Positions 55,969-64,000 of a stretch of 64,000 nt of DNA are shown piece after piece. Under the pieces are notes generated by a model, which worked only from the letters and a program-made list of their open reading frames with translations, made no database searches and was not told where the DNA came from. Numbering within the stretch: the first letter of the stretch is position 1; every line of letters starts with the position of its first letter. Origin of the DNA: Pseudomonas fortuita (lineage in GTDB: Bacteria; Pseudomonadota; Gammaproteobacteria; Pseudomonadales; Pseudomonadaceae); assembly GCF_026898135.2 (NCBI RefSeq), contig NZ_CP114035.2, forward strand, positions 5,559,501 to 5,623,500. The letters run 5' to 3'. Position numbers and translations under genes: made by a program.

Positions 55969-56400
55969 TTATTCCCGGTCTTTGATCTTGTCATCGAAGT
56001 AGGCGCTGGCGTTTTCCGGGCTGTGATGCTTGGCATCAGCAGCACGGCTCTGCTCGGCACCCGCCCACAGACGCTCCAGGTCGTAGAACTGGCGGGCAGC
56101 GGCGGTCATCATGTGCACGATGACGTCGTTCAGGTCCAGCAGCACCCAGTCGCTGTCACCCTTGCCTTCTTCGCCCAGCGGCTGTGCGCCTTGTTTCTTG
56201 ACCGCTTCACGGACCTTTTCCAGCATCGCGTTGATCTGGCGGTTGGAGGTACCGGTGGCAATGATCATGTAGTCGGTCAGGCTGTGCTTTTCGCGCACGT
56301 CGATGACCTGGATGTCCTGGGCTTTGACGTCTTCCAGAGCGCTAATGGTCAGTTTGACCAGTTCTTCGCCACTGATGCCATTGGTTTTCTGCTTGCTCAT
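55969..56400 (-). CDS. rsfS: Ribosomal silencing factor RsfS
   Basis: A 143-residue protein of the DUF143 family that binds L14 and blocks subunit joining in poor conditions. Seen: VKAQDIQVIDVREKHSLTDYMIIATGTSNRQINAMLEKVREAVK, GDSDWVLLDLNDVIVHMMTAAARQFYDLERLW. The C-terminal 30 residues are a charged extension (EQSRAADAKHHSPENASAYFDDKIKDRE). The start is ATG 56400; an upstream 19-residue extension lacks support. Confidence 0.96.
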   Translation of the reverse strand: MSKQKTNGISGEELVKLTISALEDVKAQDIQVIDVREKHSLTDYMIIATGTSNRQINAMLEKVREAVKKQGAQPLGEEGKGDSDWVLLDLNDVIVHMMTAAARQFYDLERLWAGAEQSRAADAKHHSPENASAYFDDKIKDRE

Positions 56401-56443
56401 ATAAAACTCGTTCAACTCGTTGGATGAGGCGCCAGAGGCACCG

Positions 56444-57103
56444 TCAGTTAGGCGCACGATACAGTTCGTGCGCCTCGATGTAGGCCAGTACGGCGTCCGG
56501 CACCAGGAACCTCACCGATTTGCCGCTGGCCAGCAGCTGTCGGATCTGTGTAGCCGACACCGCAAGCGGCGTCTGCCAGACGAACGAAATATTTCCCGCC
56601 GGGCCGGACATGGCGGCGGGATCGCTCTCCGAGCGCGCAGCCAGCAGGTTGCGCAGCTCGTCAGGGGGTTCTACGTCGGCATCCGGGCGTTGCAGCACCA
56701 GGATGTGACAGTGTTGCAGCAATTCTTCCCAGCGGTGCCAGCCCGGCAGACCACAGAAGGCATCCCAGCCCAGCACCAGGAACAGCTGGTCGTGGCCGGC
56801 CAGTTCGGCGCGGATCGATTCCAGCGTATCGATGGTGTAGGACGGTTTGTCCCGCTCAAGCTCGCGCGCATCGACGCTCAGGCAAGCCACGCCCTGCACC
56901 GCTTCGCGGACCATGGCCAGGCGATCCTGCGCGGCCACCCGCGGGGTGTCGCGGTGCGGCGGCCGGGCGTTGGGCAACAGGCGCAGTTCGTCCAGCCCCA
57001 TGAACTCGGCCACTTCCAGCGCGCTGCGCAGGTGGCCTATATGCACGGGGTCGAAGGTGCCACCTAGAATGCCGATGCGCCGGACTGCCTGGGCCGTGCT
57101 CAA
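56444..57103 (-). CDS. nadD: Nicotinate-nucleotide adenylyltransferase
   Basis: A 219-residue NAD-synthesis enzyme. The nucleotide motif is [21 protein letters not shown] and the second is [19 protein letters not shown] ([10 protein letters not shown]). I take TTG 57103 as the start: it lies one base after the proA stop (TGA-G-TTG), AGGAG is 10 bases upstream, and no ATG occurs before the conserved GGTFDP. Confidence 0.94.
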   Translation of the reverse strand: MSTAQAVRRIGILGGTFDPVHIGHLRSALEVAEFMGLDELRLLPNARPPHRDTPRVAAQDRLAMVREAVQGVACLSVDARELERDKPSYTIDTLESIRAELAGHDQLFLVLGWDAFCGLPGWHRWEELLQHCHILVLQRPDADVEPPDELRNLLAARSESDPAAMSGPAGNISFVWQTPLAVSATQIRQLLASGKSVRFLVPDAVLAYIEAHELYRAPN

Positions 57104-57104
57104 C

Positions 57105-58376
57105 TCAGCAGGACTCCTGACCGCGCAGCTGGCCGTCGCCGATCACTACGTACTTCTCGCAGGTCAGGCCTTCCAGGCCGACCGGGCCACGGGCATGCAG
57201 CTTGTCGGTGGAAATACCGATTTCCGCACCCAACCCGTACTCGAAACCGTCGGCAAAGCAGGTCGGGGTGTTGAGCATGACCGACGCCGAGTCGACTTCA
57301 GCCATGAACTGGCGGGCTTCACCCTGGTGTTCGCTGATGATCGAGTCGGTGTGGTGTGAGCCATAGTGGTTGATGTGCTCGATGGCCTGGTCCAGGCCAT
57401 CGACGACGCGGATCGACAGGATCGCGTCCAGGTACTCGGTGTGCCAGTCGTCTTCAGTGGCCGGCTTGGCCTCGATGAGCGCGCGGGTACGCTCGCAGCC
57501 ACGCAGTTCCACGCCCTTCTCCTGGAAGCGGCGGGCCATTTCCGGCAGGAAACGCTCGGCCACTTGCTGGTCGACCAGCAGGGTTTCCATGGCGCCGCAG
57601 ATGCCATAACGGTAGGTCTTGGCGTTGAAGGCCACGTTCCAGGCCTTGTCCAGGTCGGCATGCTGGCTGACGTAGATGTGGCAGATGCCGTCCAGGTGCT
57701 TGATGACCGGAACGCGGGCATCGCGGCTGATGCGCTCGATCAGGCCACGGCCGCCGCGCGGCACGATGACGTCTACAAATTGCGGCATGCTGATGAGCGC
57801 GCCCACGGCTTCGCGGTCGGTGGTCTCGACCACCTGCACCACGGCAGCCGGCAGGCCCGCGGCGGCCAGGCCACGCTGGATGCAGGTGGCGATAGCACGG
57901 TTGGAATGGATGGCTTCAGAGCCGCCACGCAGGATGGTTGCGTTACCTGACTTCAGGCACAGGCTGGCAGCATCGATGGTCACGTTCGGGCGCGACTCGT
58001 AGATGATCCCGATCACGCCCAGCGGTGCGCGCATCTTGCCAACCTGAATACCCGATGGGCGGTAGCTCATGTCGCGGATGGCACCAACCGGGTCCGGCAG
58101 GCTGGCGACCTGCCGCAGGCCGGTGATCATGCCATCGATACGTGCAGGGGTCAGCGCGAGGCGGTCGAGCAGTGCCGGCTCCAGGCCATTGGCGCGGCCG
58201 GCGGCCAGGTCCAGCTCGTTGGCGGCAGTCAGTTCCGCACGGGCAGCATCCAGCGCATCGGCAGCGGCTTGCAGGGCGCGGTTTTTCTGCGCGGTGCTGG
58301 CACGGCCGATTACCCGGGAAGCCTCACGGGCAGCGCGACCCAAACGGGTCATGTAGTCAAGAACGGACTCAGTCAT
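57105..58376 (-). CDS. proA: Glutamate-5-semialdehyde dehydrogenase (gamma-glutamyl phosphate reductase)
   Basis: A 423-residue proline-synthesis enzyme. Seen: [93 protein letters not shown], the catalytic Cys in [16 protein letters not shown], and [25 protein letters not shown] at the end. The start is ATG 58376, where [13 protein letters not shown] begins. It leads the leftward block through rlpA. Confidence 0.97.
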   Translation of the reverse strand: MTESVLDYMTRLGRAAREASRVIGRASTAQKNRALQAAADALDAARAELTAANELDLAAGRANGLEPALLDRLALTPARIDGMITGLRQVASLPDPVGAIRDMSYRPSGIQVGKMRAPLGVIGIIYESRPNVTIDAASLCLKSGNATILRGGSEAIHSNRAIATCIQRGLAAAGLPAAVVQVVETTDREAVGALISMPQFVDVIVPRGGRGLIERISRDARVPVIKHLDGICHIYVSQHADLDKAWNVAFNAKTYRYGICGAMETLLVDQQVAERFLPEMARRFQEKGVELRGCERTRALIEAKPATEDDWHTEYLDAILSIRVVDGLDQAIEHINHYGSHHTDSIISEHQGEARQFMAEVDSASVMLNTPTCFADGFEYGLGAEIGISTDKLHARGPVGLEGLTCEKYVVIGDGQLRGQESC

Positions 58377-58494
58377 GGGTTCGGTGTCTTGGCGAAGGGG
58401 AAATCGGCTGATTATAACTGCCGCGCAGGTGTACGCCCAGCGGCGGGTGGCGGATGGTAGAAAATGGGTGTTCGCCTCACGATTGTCTGCGCCT

Positions 58495-58724
58495 GTGAAA
58501 TCGAGCGCCGCCCGCGCGGCGCATCGCGAGCTGCGCTCGCTCCTACGTTTGTTTCGGGCCAGTAACACCTGCGCCAACGCGCGCGACCGCCCTGTTCGTA
58601 CGACACGCTATCGAGCCATGCGCCAAGGCGTTCGCGCGCAAATCCCACAGGATTAATTGGCCCGAAACAAACGTAGGAGCGAGCGCAGCTCGCGATGCGC
58701 CGCGCGGGCGGCGCTCGATTTCAC
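58495..58724. repeat. Perfect 67-bp inverted repeat with 96-bp spacer
   Basis: 58495-58561 and 58658-58724 are exact reverse complements over all 67 bases by eye. Each arm contains smaller palindromes (GCGCCGCCCGCGCGGCGC and GCGAGCTGCGCTCGC) and the CTCCTACGTTTG word, so it looks like a REP-derived or MITE-like unit. The spacer 58562-58657 has no gene. The rest of the 489-bp gap between proA and the glycosylase (58377-58865) shows nothing else I can name. Confidence 0.9.
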
Positions 58725-58865
58725 GGATACCAAACACATCAAGGCGAACCCCTGACAGCCGCTACCAATGAAACATATGGATACCAATCAATCGCCCCAC
58801 AGGTTCAGCCAAGATTAAGCCATTCATTGCTATCATCCCCGCGTCCCCCGCCACGAACTGCCCGC

Positions 58866-59534
58866 ATGCCAGCCCTGCCCGACAGCTTTTTCGACCGTGA
58901 CGCCCAGACCGTGGCCAAGGCCCTGCTGGGCAAGGTAATCCGCCACCGCCACGGCGACCTGTGGCTGGCCGCACGCATCATCGAGACCGAGGCCTATTAC
59001 CTCACCGACAAAGGCAGCCACGCCTCGCTCGGCTACACCGAAAAGCGCAAGGCGCTGTTCCTCGATGGCGGGCACATCTACATGTACTACGCCCGCGGCG
59101 GCGACTCGCTGAACTTCAGCGCCCACGGGCCGGGCAACGCGGTGCTGATCAAGTCTGCCTATCCTTGGCAGGACGACCTCTCGGGCCCCGACAGCCTGGC
59201 GCAGATGCAACTGAACAACCCCGACGCCAGCAGCAAGCTCCGCCCGGATGAACGCCTGTGCGCCGGCCAGACCCTGCTGTGCCGAGCCCTGGGCCTGAAA
59301 GTGCCAGTGTGGGACGCCCAGCGCTTCGACGCCGAGCGGCTGTATGTGGACGATTGCGGCAACGCCGTACCAAGGGTTATCCAGACTGCAAGGCTGGGCA
59401 TCCCGCACGGGCGCGACGAGCACCTGCCCTACCGCTTCGTCGACGCCGAGTACGCCCGGTTCTGCACGCGGAACCCGTTACGTCGCGGCCAAGTCGAAGG
59501 CCGTGACTTCTTCATTCTCGAACAAGGAAGCTGA
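58866..59534 (+). CDS. DNA-3-methyladenine glycosylase (AAG/Mpg family)
   Basis: A 222-residue base-excision enzyme of the AAG fold. Seen: FFDRDAQTVAKALLGKVI, ARIIETEAYYLTDKGSHAS (catalytic Glu region), GGHIYMYYARGGDSLNFSAHGPGNAVLIKS, and LGIPHGRDEHLPYRFVD. It removes alkylated purines such as 3-methyladenine. The start is ATG 58866; upstream frames enter the inverted repeat. The next gene begins 2 bp after its stop. AidB, another alkylation-response protein, is encoded at 23592 but is not linked. Confidence 0.92.
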   Translation: MPALPDSFFDRDAQTVAKALLGKVIRHRHGDLWLAARIIETEAYYLTDKGSHASLGYTEKRKALFLDGGHIYMYYARGGDSLNFSAHGPGNAVLIKSAYPWQDDLSGPDSLAQMQLNNPDASSKLRPDERLCAGQTLLCRALGLKVPVWDAQRFDAERLYVDDCGNAVPRVIQTARLGIPHGRDEHLPYRFVDAEYARFCTRNPLRRGQVEGRDFFILEQGS

Positions 59535-59536
59535 AC

Positions 59537-60853
59537 ATGGGCCAATGGCTCGACAGCCTGACCGGCTGGCTAAGCGCCAACCCGCAGTGGCTTGGCCTGG
59601 CGATTTTCCTGGTGGCCTGCATTGAGTGCCTGGCTATTGCCGGCATCATCGTGCCTGGCACTGTGCTGCTGTTTGCTGTCGCGGTACTGGCCGGCAGTGG
59701 CGCCTTCAGCCTGGGCGAAACATTGCTGCTGGGCTTTCTTGGCGGCCTTTTGGGCGACGCCGTGTCGTACACACTGGGCAAGTACTTCCACCAGAACATT
59801 CGCCGCCTGCCGCTACTGCGCCACCACCCGGAGTGGATTGGCAGTGCAGAGACCTATTTTCAGCGCTACGGCATTGCCAGCCTGCTGGTAGGGCGGTTCA
59901 TCGGGCCGCTGCGGCCCATGCTGCCAATGGTCGCGGGCATGTTCGACATGCCGTTGCCGCGCTTCATCGCAGTCAGCCTGGTGGCCGGCGCCGGCTGGTC
60001 GGTCGCCTACCTGCTGCCAGGCTGGGCTACCGGCGCGGCCATGCGCCTGCCGCTGCCGGAAGGTTTCTGGCTGGACGCCGGCATCATCGCCGGCACCCTG
60101 GCGGTCATCATCGGCCTTAGCCTGACCACCAGCATTCGCGACCAGCGCCATGGGACACGACTGATCGCCGGCATGAGCTTCGCTGCCTTGGCCGGGCTAT
60201 TCCTCGGCTGGCCTTACCTGCACGAGTTCGACCAAGGCGTGATGACACTGGTGCAGGAGCATCGCAGCCAGGCCATCGACGGCGCCGTGGTACTGGTGAC
60301 CCGGCTGGGCGATTTCCGCACGCAACTGTTTCTCGGCGCCCTGCTGACCGGCCTGCTGCTGCTTGCCCGCCAGTGGCGGCACGCGTTTTTTGCCGCTGGC
60401 GCGCTGATGGGCACAGCGATCGCCAACGGTACACTGAAATGGCTGTTTGCCCGGGCGCGGCCGGAAGTGCTGACCGACCCACTGACCAGCTACAGCATGC
60501 CCAGCGGGCACAGCTCGGCGTCGTTTGCGTTCTTTCTGGTCATGGCAGTGCTGGCAGGGCGCGGACAGCCGCCGCGCATGCGCCTGACCTGGGTGATGCT
60601 GGGTTGCATTCCGGCGCTGGCGATTGCCCTGTCACGGGTGTACCTGGGGGCGCACTGGCCAACCGACATCCTGGCCGGCGCCCTGCTGGCCTGCTGTGTA
60701 TGCGCGCTTAGCCTGACTGTGGCGCAGCGCCAGCAGACACTGCCGGCCCTGCCGCTGCGGGTGTGGTGGCTGGTGTTGCCGGCATGTATCGCGCTGCTGG
60801 CGTACTTTGCAATGCATGCGCTGCCGCAGGCTTTGCTCAGATACCAATATTGA
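59537..60853 (+). CDS. DedA (VTT)-PAP2 fusion membrane protein
   Basis: A 438-residue polytopic protein joining two domains. Residues about 20-200 are DedA/SNARE-associated (GIIVPGTVLLFAVAVLAGSG, FLGGLLGDAVSYTLGKYFH, and RFIGPLRPMLPMVAGMFDMP at 120-139). Residues about 235-400 are a PAP2 phosphatase with all motifs: K301-X6-R308-P309 in KWLFARARP, PSGH at 322-325, and S366-R367-X5-H373 in SRVYLGAHW. DedA proteins include undecaprenyl-phosphate translocases and PAP2 proteins include undecaprenyl-pyrophosphate and other lipid phosphatases, so the fusion may dephosphorylate and return a lipid carrier; that is inference. It starts 2 bp after the glycosylase gene. Confidence 0.9.
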   Translation: MGQWLDSLTGWLSANPQWLGLAIFLVACIECLAIAGIIVPGTVLLFAVAVLAGSGAFSLGETLLLGFLGGLLGDAVSYTLGKYFHQNIRRLPLLRHHPEWIGSAETYFQRYGIASLLVGRFIGPLRPMLPMVAGMFDMPLPRFIAVSLVAGAGWSVAYLLPGWATGAAMRLPLPEGFWLDAGIIAGTLAVIIGLSLTTSIRDQRHGTRLIAGMSFAALAGLFLGWPYLHEFDQGVMTLVQEHRSQAIDGAVVLVTRLGDFRTQLFLGALLTGLLLLARQWRHAFFAAGALMGTAIANGTLKWLFARARPEVLTDPLTSYSMPSGHSSASFAFFLVMAVLAGRGQPPRMRLTWVMLGCIPALAIALSRVYLGAHWPTDILAGALLACCVCALSLTVAQRQQTLPALPLRVWWLVLPACIALLAYFAMHALPQALLRYQY

Positions 60854-60864
60854 TGTCGCCCTTA

Positions 60865-60962
60865 CTGGCCTCTTCGCGGGCTTGCCCGCTCCCACAGGTA
60901 CTGCACCTGCCTCGAAGCAAGTGACATACCTGTGGGAGCGGGCAAGCCCGCGAAGAGGCCAG
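60865..60962. repeat. Inverted REP pair, 36-bp perfect arms
   Basis: 60865-60900 (CTGGCCTCTTCGCGGGCTTG...) is the exact reverse complement of 60927-60962, with 26 bp between. It separates convergent genes and is one of the most perfect REP pairs in the window. Confidence 0.88.
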
Positions 60963-60981
60963 CCCAAGCAGCACAAAGAGA

Positions 60982-61575
60982 TCAGGCGAAAAGCTCACCC
61001 TGAATCCGCTCCAGCAATTTCTGAATCTCCCCCAATCGCTGCTGCGGCGAGTCGAGGGTCAGCAGGTCCAGCTTGTCTTCTTCCATGAACGGCAGCAGGT
61101 ACGCCAGCTGGTTGGCCAGCGCCTGGCGCCCGTCCACCGGGCGCGGCATGTCCAGCGCCTCGACCATCGGGTGCTCACCCAGCGCCACCAGCAGCGCCAG
61201 CAGGTCATCATCGGAATCGAGCAACGGGCTGTCCGCGTGCTCCGGCAGCCATTGCACCTGCCCCACCAGCAACTGGTCCTTCTGCACCTCGGTGCTTGCC
61301 AGACTGAAGCGCCGCACCCCTTCAACGCGAATACCCAGCAAGCCATTATCCTGCTGCGCAAAGTCGCGGATCACCGCTTCACAGCCGATCGAAGCGACCA
61401 TCGGTGGCGCCTTGCCAACCTGTTCACCTTCCAGGATGCAGACCACCCCAAAGCCTTCGCCCTGCTTCATGCAGCGCCCGATCATGTCCAGGTAGCGCGC
61501 CTCGAAAATCTGCAAATCGAGAAAGCAGCCCGGGAACAGCACGGTATTGAGCGGAAACAGCGGTAGTGTCATCAC
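60982..61575 (-). CDS. LON N-terminal (substrate-binding) domain protein
   Basis: A 197-residue protein with only the Lon N-terminal fold: LPLFPLNTVLFPGCFLDLQIFEARYLDMIGRC, then GFGVVCILEG, VRRFSLASTEVQKDQLLVGQVQWLPE, and a helical end. There is no ATPase or protease domain. Stand-alone members are common and of unknown function; a substrate-binding or adaptor role is plausible. It starts 6 bp after the lrgB stop, so it may be third in the lrgA-lrgB unit. Confidence 0.88.
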   Translation of the reverse strand: MMTLPLFPLNTVLFPGCFLDLQIFEARYLDMIGRCMKQGEGFGVVCILEGEQVGKAPPMVASIGCEAVIRDFAQQDNGLLGIRVEGVRRFSLASTEVQKDQLLVGQVQWLPEHADSPLLDSDDDLLALLVALGEHPMVEALDMPRPVDGRQALANQLAYLLPFMEEDKLDLLTLDSPQQRLGEIQKLLERIQGELFA

Positions 61576-61581
61576 AATTCC

Positions 61582-62298
61582 TCAAGCTACCAGGCTGACC
61601 GCCAGCGGCAGGAACACTGCCGTGGCTACCCCCATCAAGCTCATCGCCAACGCGGCAAAAGCGCCGCATTCGTCACCTTCCTGCAGGGCGACCGAGGTCC
61701 CCACCGCATGCGCCGTGACGCCCAGCGACATGCCGCGCGCCTCAGGGCTATGCACGCCGAAGCGGCTCAGCAGCGCCGGGCCGAAGATGGCGCCAATCAC
61801 CCCGGTGATCAGTACGAACACTGCCGCCAGCGCCGCCACACCGCCAATCTGCTCTGCCACCAGCATGGCAATTGGCGAGGTCACCGACTTGGGTGCCATG
61901 GTCATCAGGATCATGTGTTCTGCACCGAACCACCAGCCTAGCAACAGGCAGCAGAGCGTGGCGAACAGGCCCCCGATTACCAGCGTAGTAAATGTGGGCC
62001 AGAACAGCTGCCGGATACGCCGCAGGTTGAGGTAGAGCGGCACGGCCAACGCCACAGTGGCGGGGCCCAGCAGGATGTTCATGATTTCGGTGCTCTTGCG
62101 ATACTCGCTGTATTCAATGCCGCACAGCAGCAGCACGCCGATTACCAGCAACATCGATACCAGTACCGGCTGCAGGAAGATCCAGCGGGTTTTCTCGTAG
62201 GCCGCCAGCACCACCTGGTAGGCACCGAGCGTGATACCGATACCAAACAAAGGATGGTGCACCACTGCATCCAGCGCGCCTTGCCAATCGGGCATCAT
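61582..62298 (-). CDS. lrgB: LrgB/CidB family membrane protein
   Basis: A 238-residue protein with about seven helices. HPLFGIGITLGAYQVVLAAYEKTRWIFLQPVLVSML and ALVAP-like MTMAPKSVTSPIAMLVAEQIGGVAALAAVFVLITGVIGAIFGP with GVTAHAVGTSVAL are the family signature. With LrgA it forms the holin/antiholin-like pair linked to murein hydrolase control or organic-acid (pyruvate) transport. Its ATG overlaps the lrgA stop (ATGA). Confidence 0.9.
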   Translation of the reverse strand: MMPDWQGALDAVVHHPLFGIGITLGAYQVVLAAYEKTRWIFLQPVLVSMLLVIGVLLLCGIEYSEYRKSTEIMNILLGPATVALAVPLYLNLRRIRQLFWPTFTTLVIGGLFATLCCLLLGWWFGAEHMILMTMAPKSVTSPIAMLVAEQIGGVAALAAVFVLITGVIGAIFGPALLSRFGVHSPEARGMSLGVTAHAVGTSVALQEGDECGAFAALAMSLMGVATAVFLPLAVSLVA

Positions 62299-62657
62299 GG
62301 CCGCTCCTCGCGCTTGCCCTGGCGGTGAATGAGCGTTTGCATCAGCACACCCACAAAAACCAGCGTCACCAGGCAGGAGATCAGCAGGGCTCCGGCAATC
62401 GCCCAGAAGTCGGCGGCGATGTCTTTGGCATACACCATCACCCCCACTGCCGGCGGTACCAGCAACAGCGGCAGGTAGCGCAGCAGGCTGCTGGCCGCCT
62501 CGTTCAATGGCTTGCCCACCTCACCGCGGGCCATGAGGAAGCCCAACAGCAGCACCAGGCCGATGATCGGCCCCGGCAGAAACGGCACCAACAAGTGGTT
62601 GATCGCCGTCCCCAGCAGCTGGAACAGCACCAGCCAGGTCAAACCACGCAACAGCAT
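62295..62657 (-). CDS. lrgA: LrgA/CidA family holin-like protein
   Basis: A 120-residue protein with four helices. LFQLLGTAINHLLVPFLPGPIIGLVLLLGFLMARG and LRYLPLLLVPPAVGVMVYAKDIAADFWAI match CidA/LrgA, with a basic end (HRQGKREERP). I choose ATG 62657, which has GAGGGAG six bases upstream; the ATG at 62663 touches the ribosome site. It leads lrgA-lrgB with a 4-base overlap. No LysR or two-component regulator is adjacent. Confidence 0.88.
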   Translation of the reverse strand: MLLRGLTWLVLFQLLGTAINHLLVPFLPGPIIGLVLLLGFLMARGEVGKPLNEAASSLLRYLPLLLVPPAVGVMVYAKDIAADFWAIAGALLISCLVTLVFVGVLMQTLIHRQGKREERP

Positions 62658-62800
62658 AAGCATCTCCCTCGGGCACGGCCGCCATTATAAGCACGCACAG
62701 CGATATACCGATATTCGTCGAAAAACAGACAACTTGACTGAAACGGTTCGCCGTGCTGATCTTGCACTTTCGTACCAACTGACAACCTGGAGAGTCCGCG

Positions 62801-63256
62801 ATGCCCTATGTGCCGGTTACAGAGCTTTCGCAGTATGTTGGTAAAGCGCTGGGCCACTCCGCCTGGCTGAAGATCGATCAGCAGCGCATCAACCTGTTCG
62901 CCGAGGCGACAGGCGATTTTCAGTTCATCCATGTCGACCCTGAAAAGGCGGCCGAAACCCCGTTTGGCGGCACCATCGCCCATGGTTTTCTGACATTGTC
63001 ACTGATCCCCAAGCTGATCGAGGACATCCTGGTCCTGCCGCAAGGGCTGAAGATGGTGGTGAACTATGGGCTGGACAGCGTACGGTTCATCCAGCCGGTC
63101 AAGGTCAACAGCCAGGTGCGGCTGAAGGTGGACCTGGCCGAAGTGGTGCAGAAGAAGCCGGGGCAATGGCTGCTCAAGGCAATTGCTACGCTGGAAATCG
63201 AGGGTGAAGAGAAGCCTGCTTATATAGCTGAGTCGCTCTCGCTCTGTTTCGTCTGA
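62801..63256 (+). CDS. MaoC-like (hotdog) enoyl-CoA hydratase/dehydratase
   Basis: A 151-residue hotdog protein. The catalytic Asp-His hydratase motif is in FAEATGDFQFIHVDPEKAAE, followed by TPFGGTIAHGFLTLSLIPKL, typical of (R)-specific enoyl-CoA hydratases and NodN-like proteins. YGLDSVRFIQPVKVNSQVRLK completes the fold. It probably hydrates or dehydrates an acyl-CoA. GGAGAG precedes the ATG. It is divergent from lrgA, with prmA downstream. Confidence 0.88.
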   Translation: MPYVPVTELSQYVGKALGHSAWLKIDQQRINLFAEATGDFQFIHVDPEKAAETPFGGTIAHGFLTLSLIPKLIEDILVLPQGLKMVVNYGLDSVRFIQPVKVNSQVRLKVDLAEVVQKKPGQWLLKAIATLEIEGEEKPAYIAESLSLCFV

Positions 63257-63281
63257 TGTAACCCCCGGGGGCGCAATGCGC

Positions 63282-63351
63282 CCCATTCGCAGCACAAGGC
63301 TGCTCCCGCAGGGGTATGCGAGCTCCTGAGCAGCCTTGTGCTGCGAATGGG
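63282..63351. repeat. Perfect 24-bp inverted repeat (CATTCGCAGCACAAGG type)
   Basis: 63282-63305 (CCCATTCGCAGCACAAGGCT...) is the exact reverse complement of 63328-63351, with 22 bp between. A GGGGCGC/GCGCCCC hairpin lies just left of it. This is a diverged REP relative rather than the main type. Confidence 0.8.
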
Positions 63352-63452
63352 CTGCACAGCGGCCCCGATCCACAAATCTTCCGCACTCGCGTAGACTGCG
63401 AGCCTTCGCGCAGCCTAGGGCTGCCCCCGTCGATTTACCAAAGGTGCCCGCC

Positions 63453-64000
63453 ATGCCCTGGCTGCAAGTACGCCTGGCCATCAGCCCGGAACAAGCCGAA
63501 ACCTACGAAGATGCCCTGCTCGAAGTAGGCGCCGTCTCGGTCACGTTCATGGATGCCGAAGATCAACCGATCTTCGAGCCAGACCTCAACACCACCCCGC
63601 TGTGGTCGCACACCCACCTGCTGGCGCTGTTCGAGGCCGATGCCGAGCCCGAGCAGGTGTTTGCCCACCTGCGCCTGCTGACCGGCGCCGAGCTGCCACA
63701 GCACCAGGCCGAGGTAATCGAGGACCAGGACTGGGAGCGCAGCTGGATGGACAACTTCCAGCCTATGCGTTTCGGCCGCCGCCTGTGGATTGTGCCCAGC
63801 TGGCACGACGCCCCGGAAAAGGACGCAGTGAACCTGCTGCTGGACCCAGGCCTTGCCTTTGGCACTGGCACCCACCCCACCACTGCCCTGTGCCTGGAAT
63901 GGCTCGACGGCCAGCAACTTGAAGGCACCCAGGTGCTGGACTTCGGCTGCGGCTCGGGCATTCTGGCCATCGCTTCGCTACTGCTGGGCGCGCGTGAAGC
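63453..64000 (+). CDS. prmA: Ribosomal protein L11 methyltransferase (partial)
   Basis: The first 182 codons of PrmA, which trimethylates L11. The N-terminal recognition domain begins [32 protein letters not shown]. The Rossmann domain starts with [21 protein letters not shown] and the SAM motif [20 protein letters not shown]. The window ends there, before the NPPY catalytic motif. Full-length proteins have about 290 residues. Confidence 0.95.
   Translation, partial: MPWLQVRLAISPEQAETYEDALLEVGAVSVTFMDAEDQPIFEPDLNTTPLWSHTHLLALFEADAEPEQVFAHLRLLTGAELPQHQAEVIEDQDWERSWMDNFQPMRFGRRLWIVPSWHDAPEKDAVNLLLDPGLAFGTGTHPTTALCLEWLDGQQLEGTQVLDFGCGSGILAIASLLLGARE

Overview
The window looks like the core chromosome of a Pseudomonas of the P. 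putida group. The DNA is GC-rich, and gene order and protein sequences match that lineage, including a flavoprotein of the family named after P. putida PP_4765 and the ybeZYX-lnt, leuS-lptE-holA, lipBA and rodA-mrdA-rlmH-rsfS-nadD-proA neighbourhoods. Many spacers carry the REP repeats typical of this group (variants of TTCGCGGG...CCCGCTCCCACAGG), often as inverted pairs. I saw no tRNA, rRNA, CRISPR array, insertion sequence or prophage. This identification is from memory of the families; no search was run.

Layout. 1-3.0 kb: D-glucarate uptake and dehydration (gudP, gudD cut by the window edge) with a divergent FadR-type regulator and two palindromic operators between them. 3.0-9.8 kb: oxidoreductase, HAD phosphatase-tesB pair, GNAT acetyltransferase, membrane-anchored histidine phosphatase, HDAC-like deacetylase and a flavoprotein. 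9.8-20 kb: rhlE, an EamA transporter, a two-nuclease operon (NYN and DnaQ-like), a DUF2076 protein, a YciC-like membrane protein, hrpB, a lipoprotein, a cation-efflux pump and a secreted DUF6515-like protein. 20-25.2 kb: an Lrp regulator, DUF2788, rluE, amn and aidB. 25.3-28.1 kb is the one clearly accessory stretch: a PAAR-domain type VI secretion effector with a predicted pore-forming C-terminus, an overlapping three-helix membrane immunity candidate, a DUF3077 protein and a spacer rich in inverted repeats. 28.1-33.1 kb: a 7TMR-DISM histidine kinase divergent from thiD-thiE-hemL.

33.3-46.9 kb: a Sel1-like secreted protein, DUF1820, ybeZ-ybeY-ybeX-lnt, a frameshifted YdcF-family gene, leuS-lptE-holA, a short arfA that was easy to miss and carries an intrinsic terminator inside its reading frame, a lipoprotein lytic transglycosylase and ldcA. 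47-58.4 kb is one long leftward block: proA, nadD, rsfS, rlmH, mrdA, rodA, mltB, rlpA, then dacA, ybeD, lipB, lipA. It joins cell elongation and septal peptidoglycan work with ribosome silencing and methylation, NAD synthesis and lipoylation. 58.4-58.9 kb holds a perfect 67-bp inverted repeat. The right end has a DNA-3-methyladenine glycosylase, a DedA-PAP2 fusion membrane protein, a LON-domain protein, lrgA/lrgB, a MaoC-like hydratase and the start of prmA.

The most interesting items are the PAAR effector/immunity pair, arfA with its in-frame terminator, the DedA-PAP2 fusion (a possible undecaprenyl-phosphate recycling protein), the 67-bp inverted repeat, a possible terminated small RNA opposite the Lrp gene, and a cluster of perfect DnaA boxes. 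None of these is proven new by reading alone.
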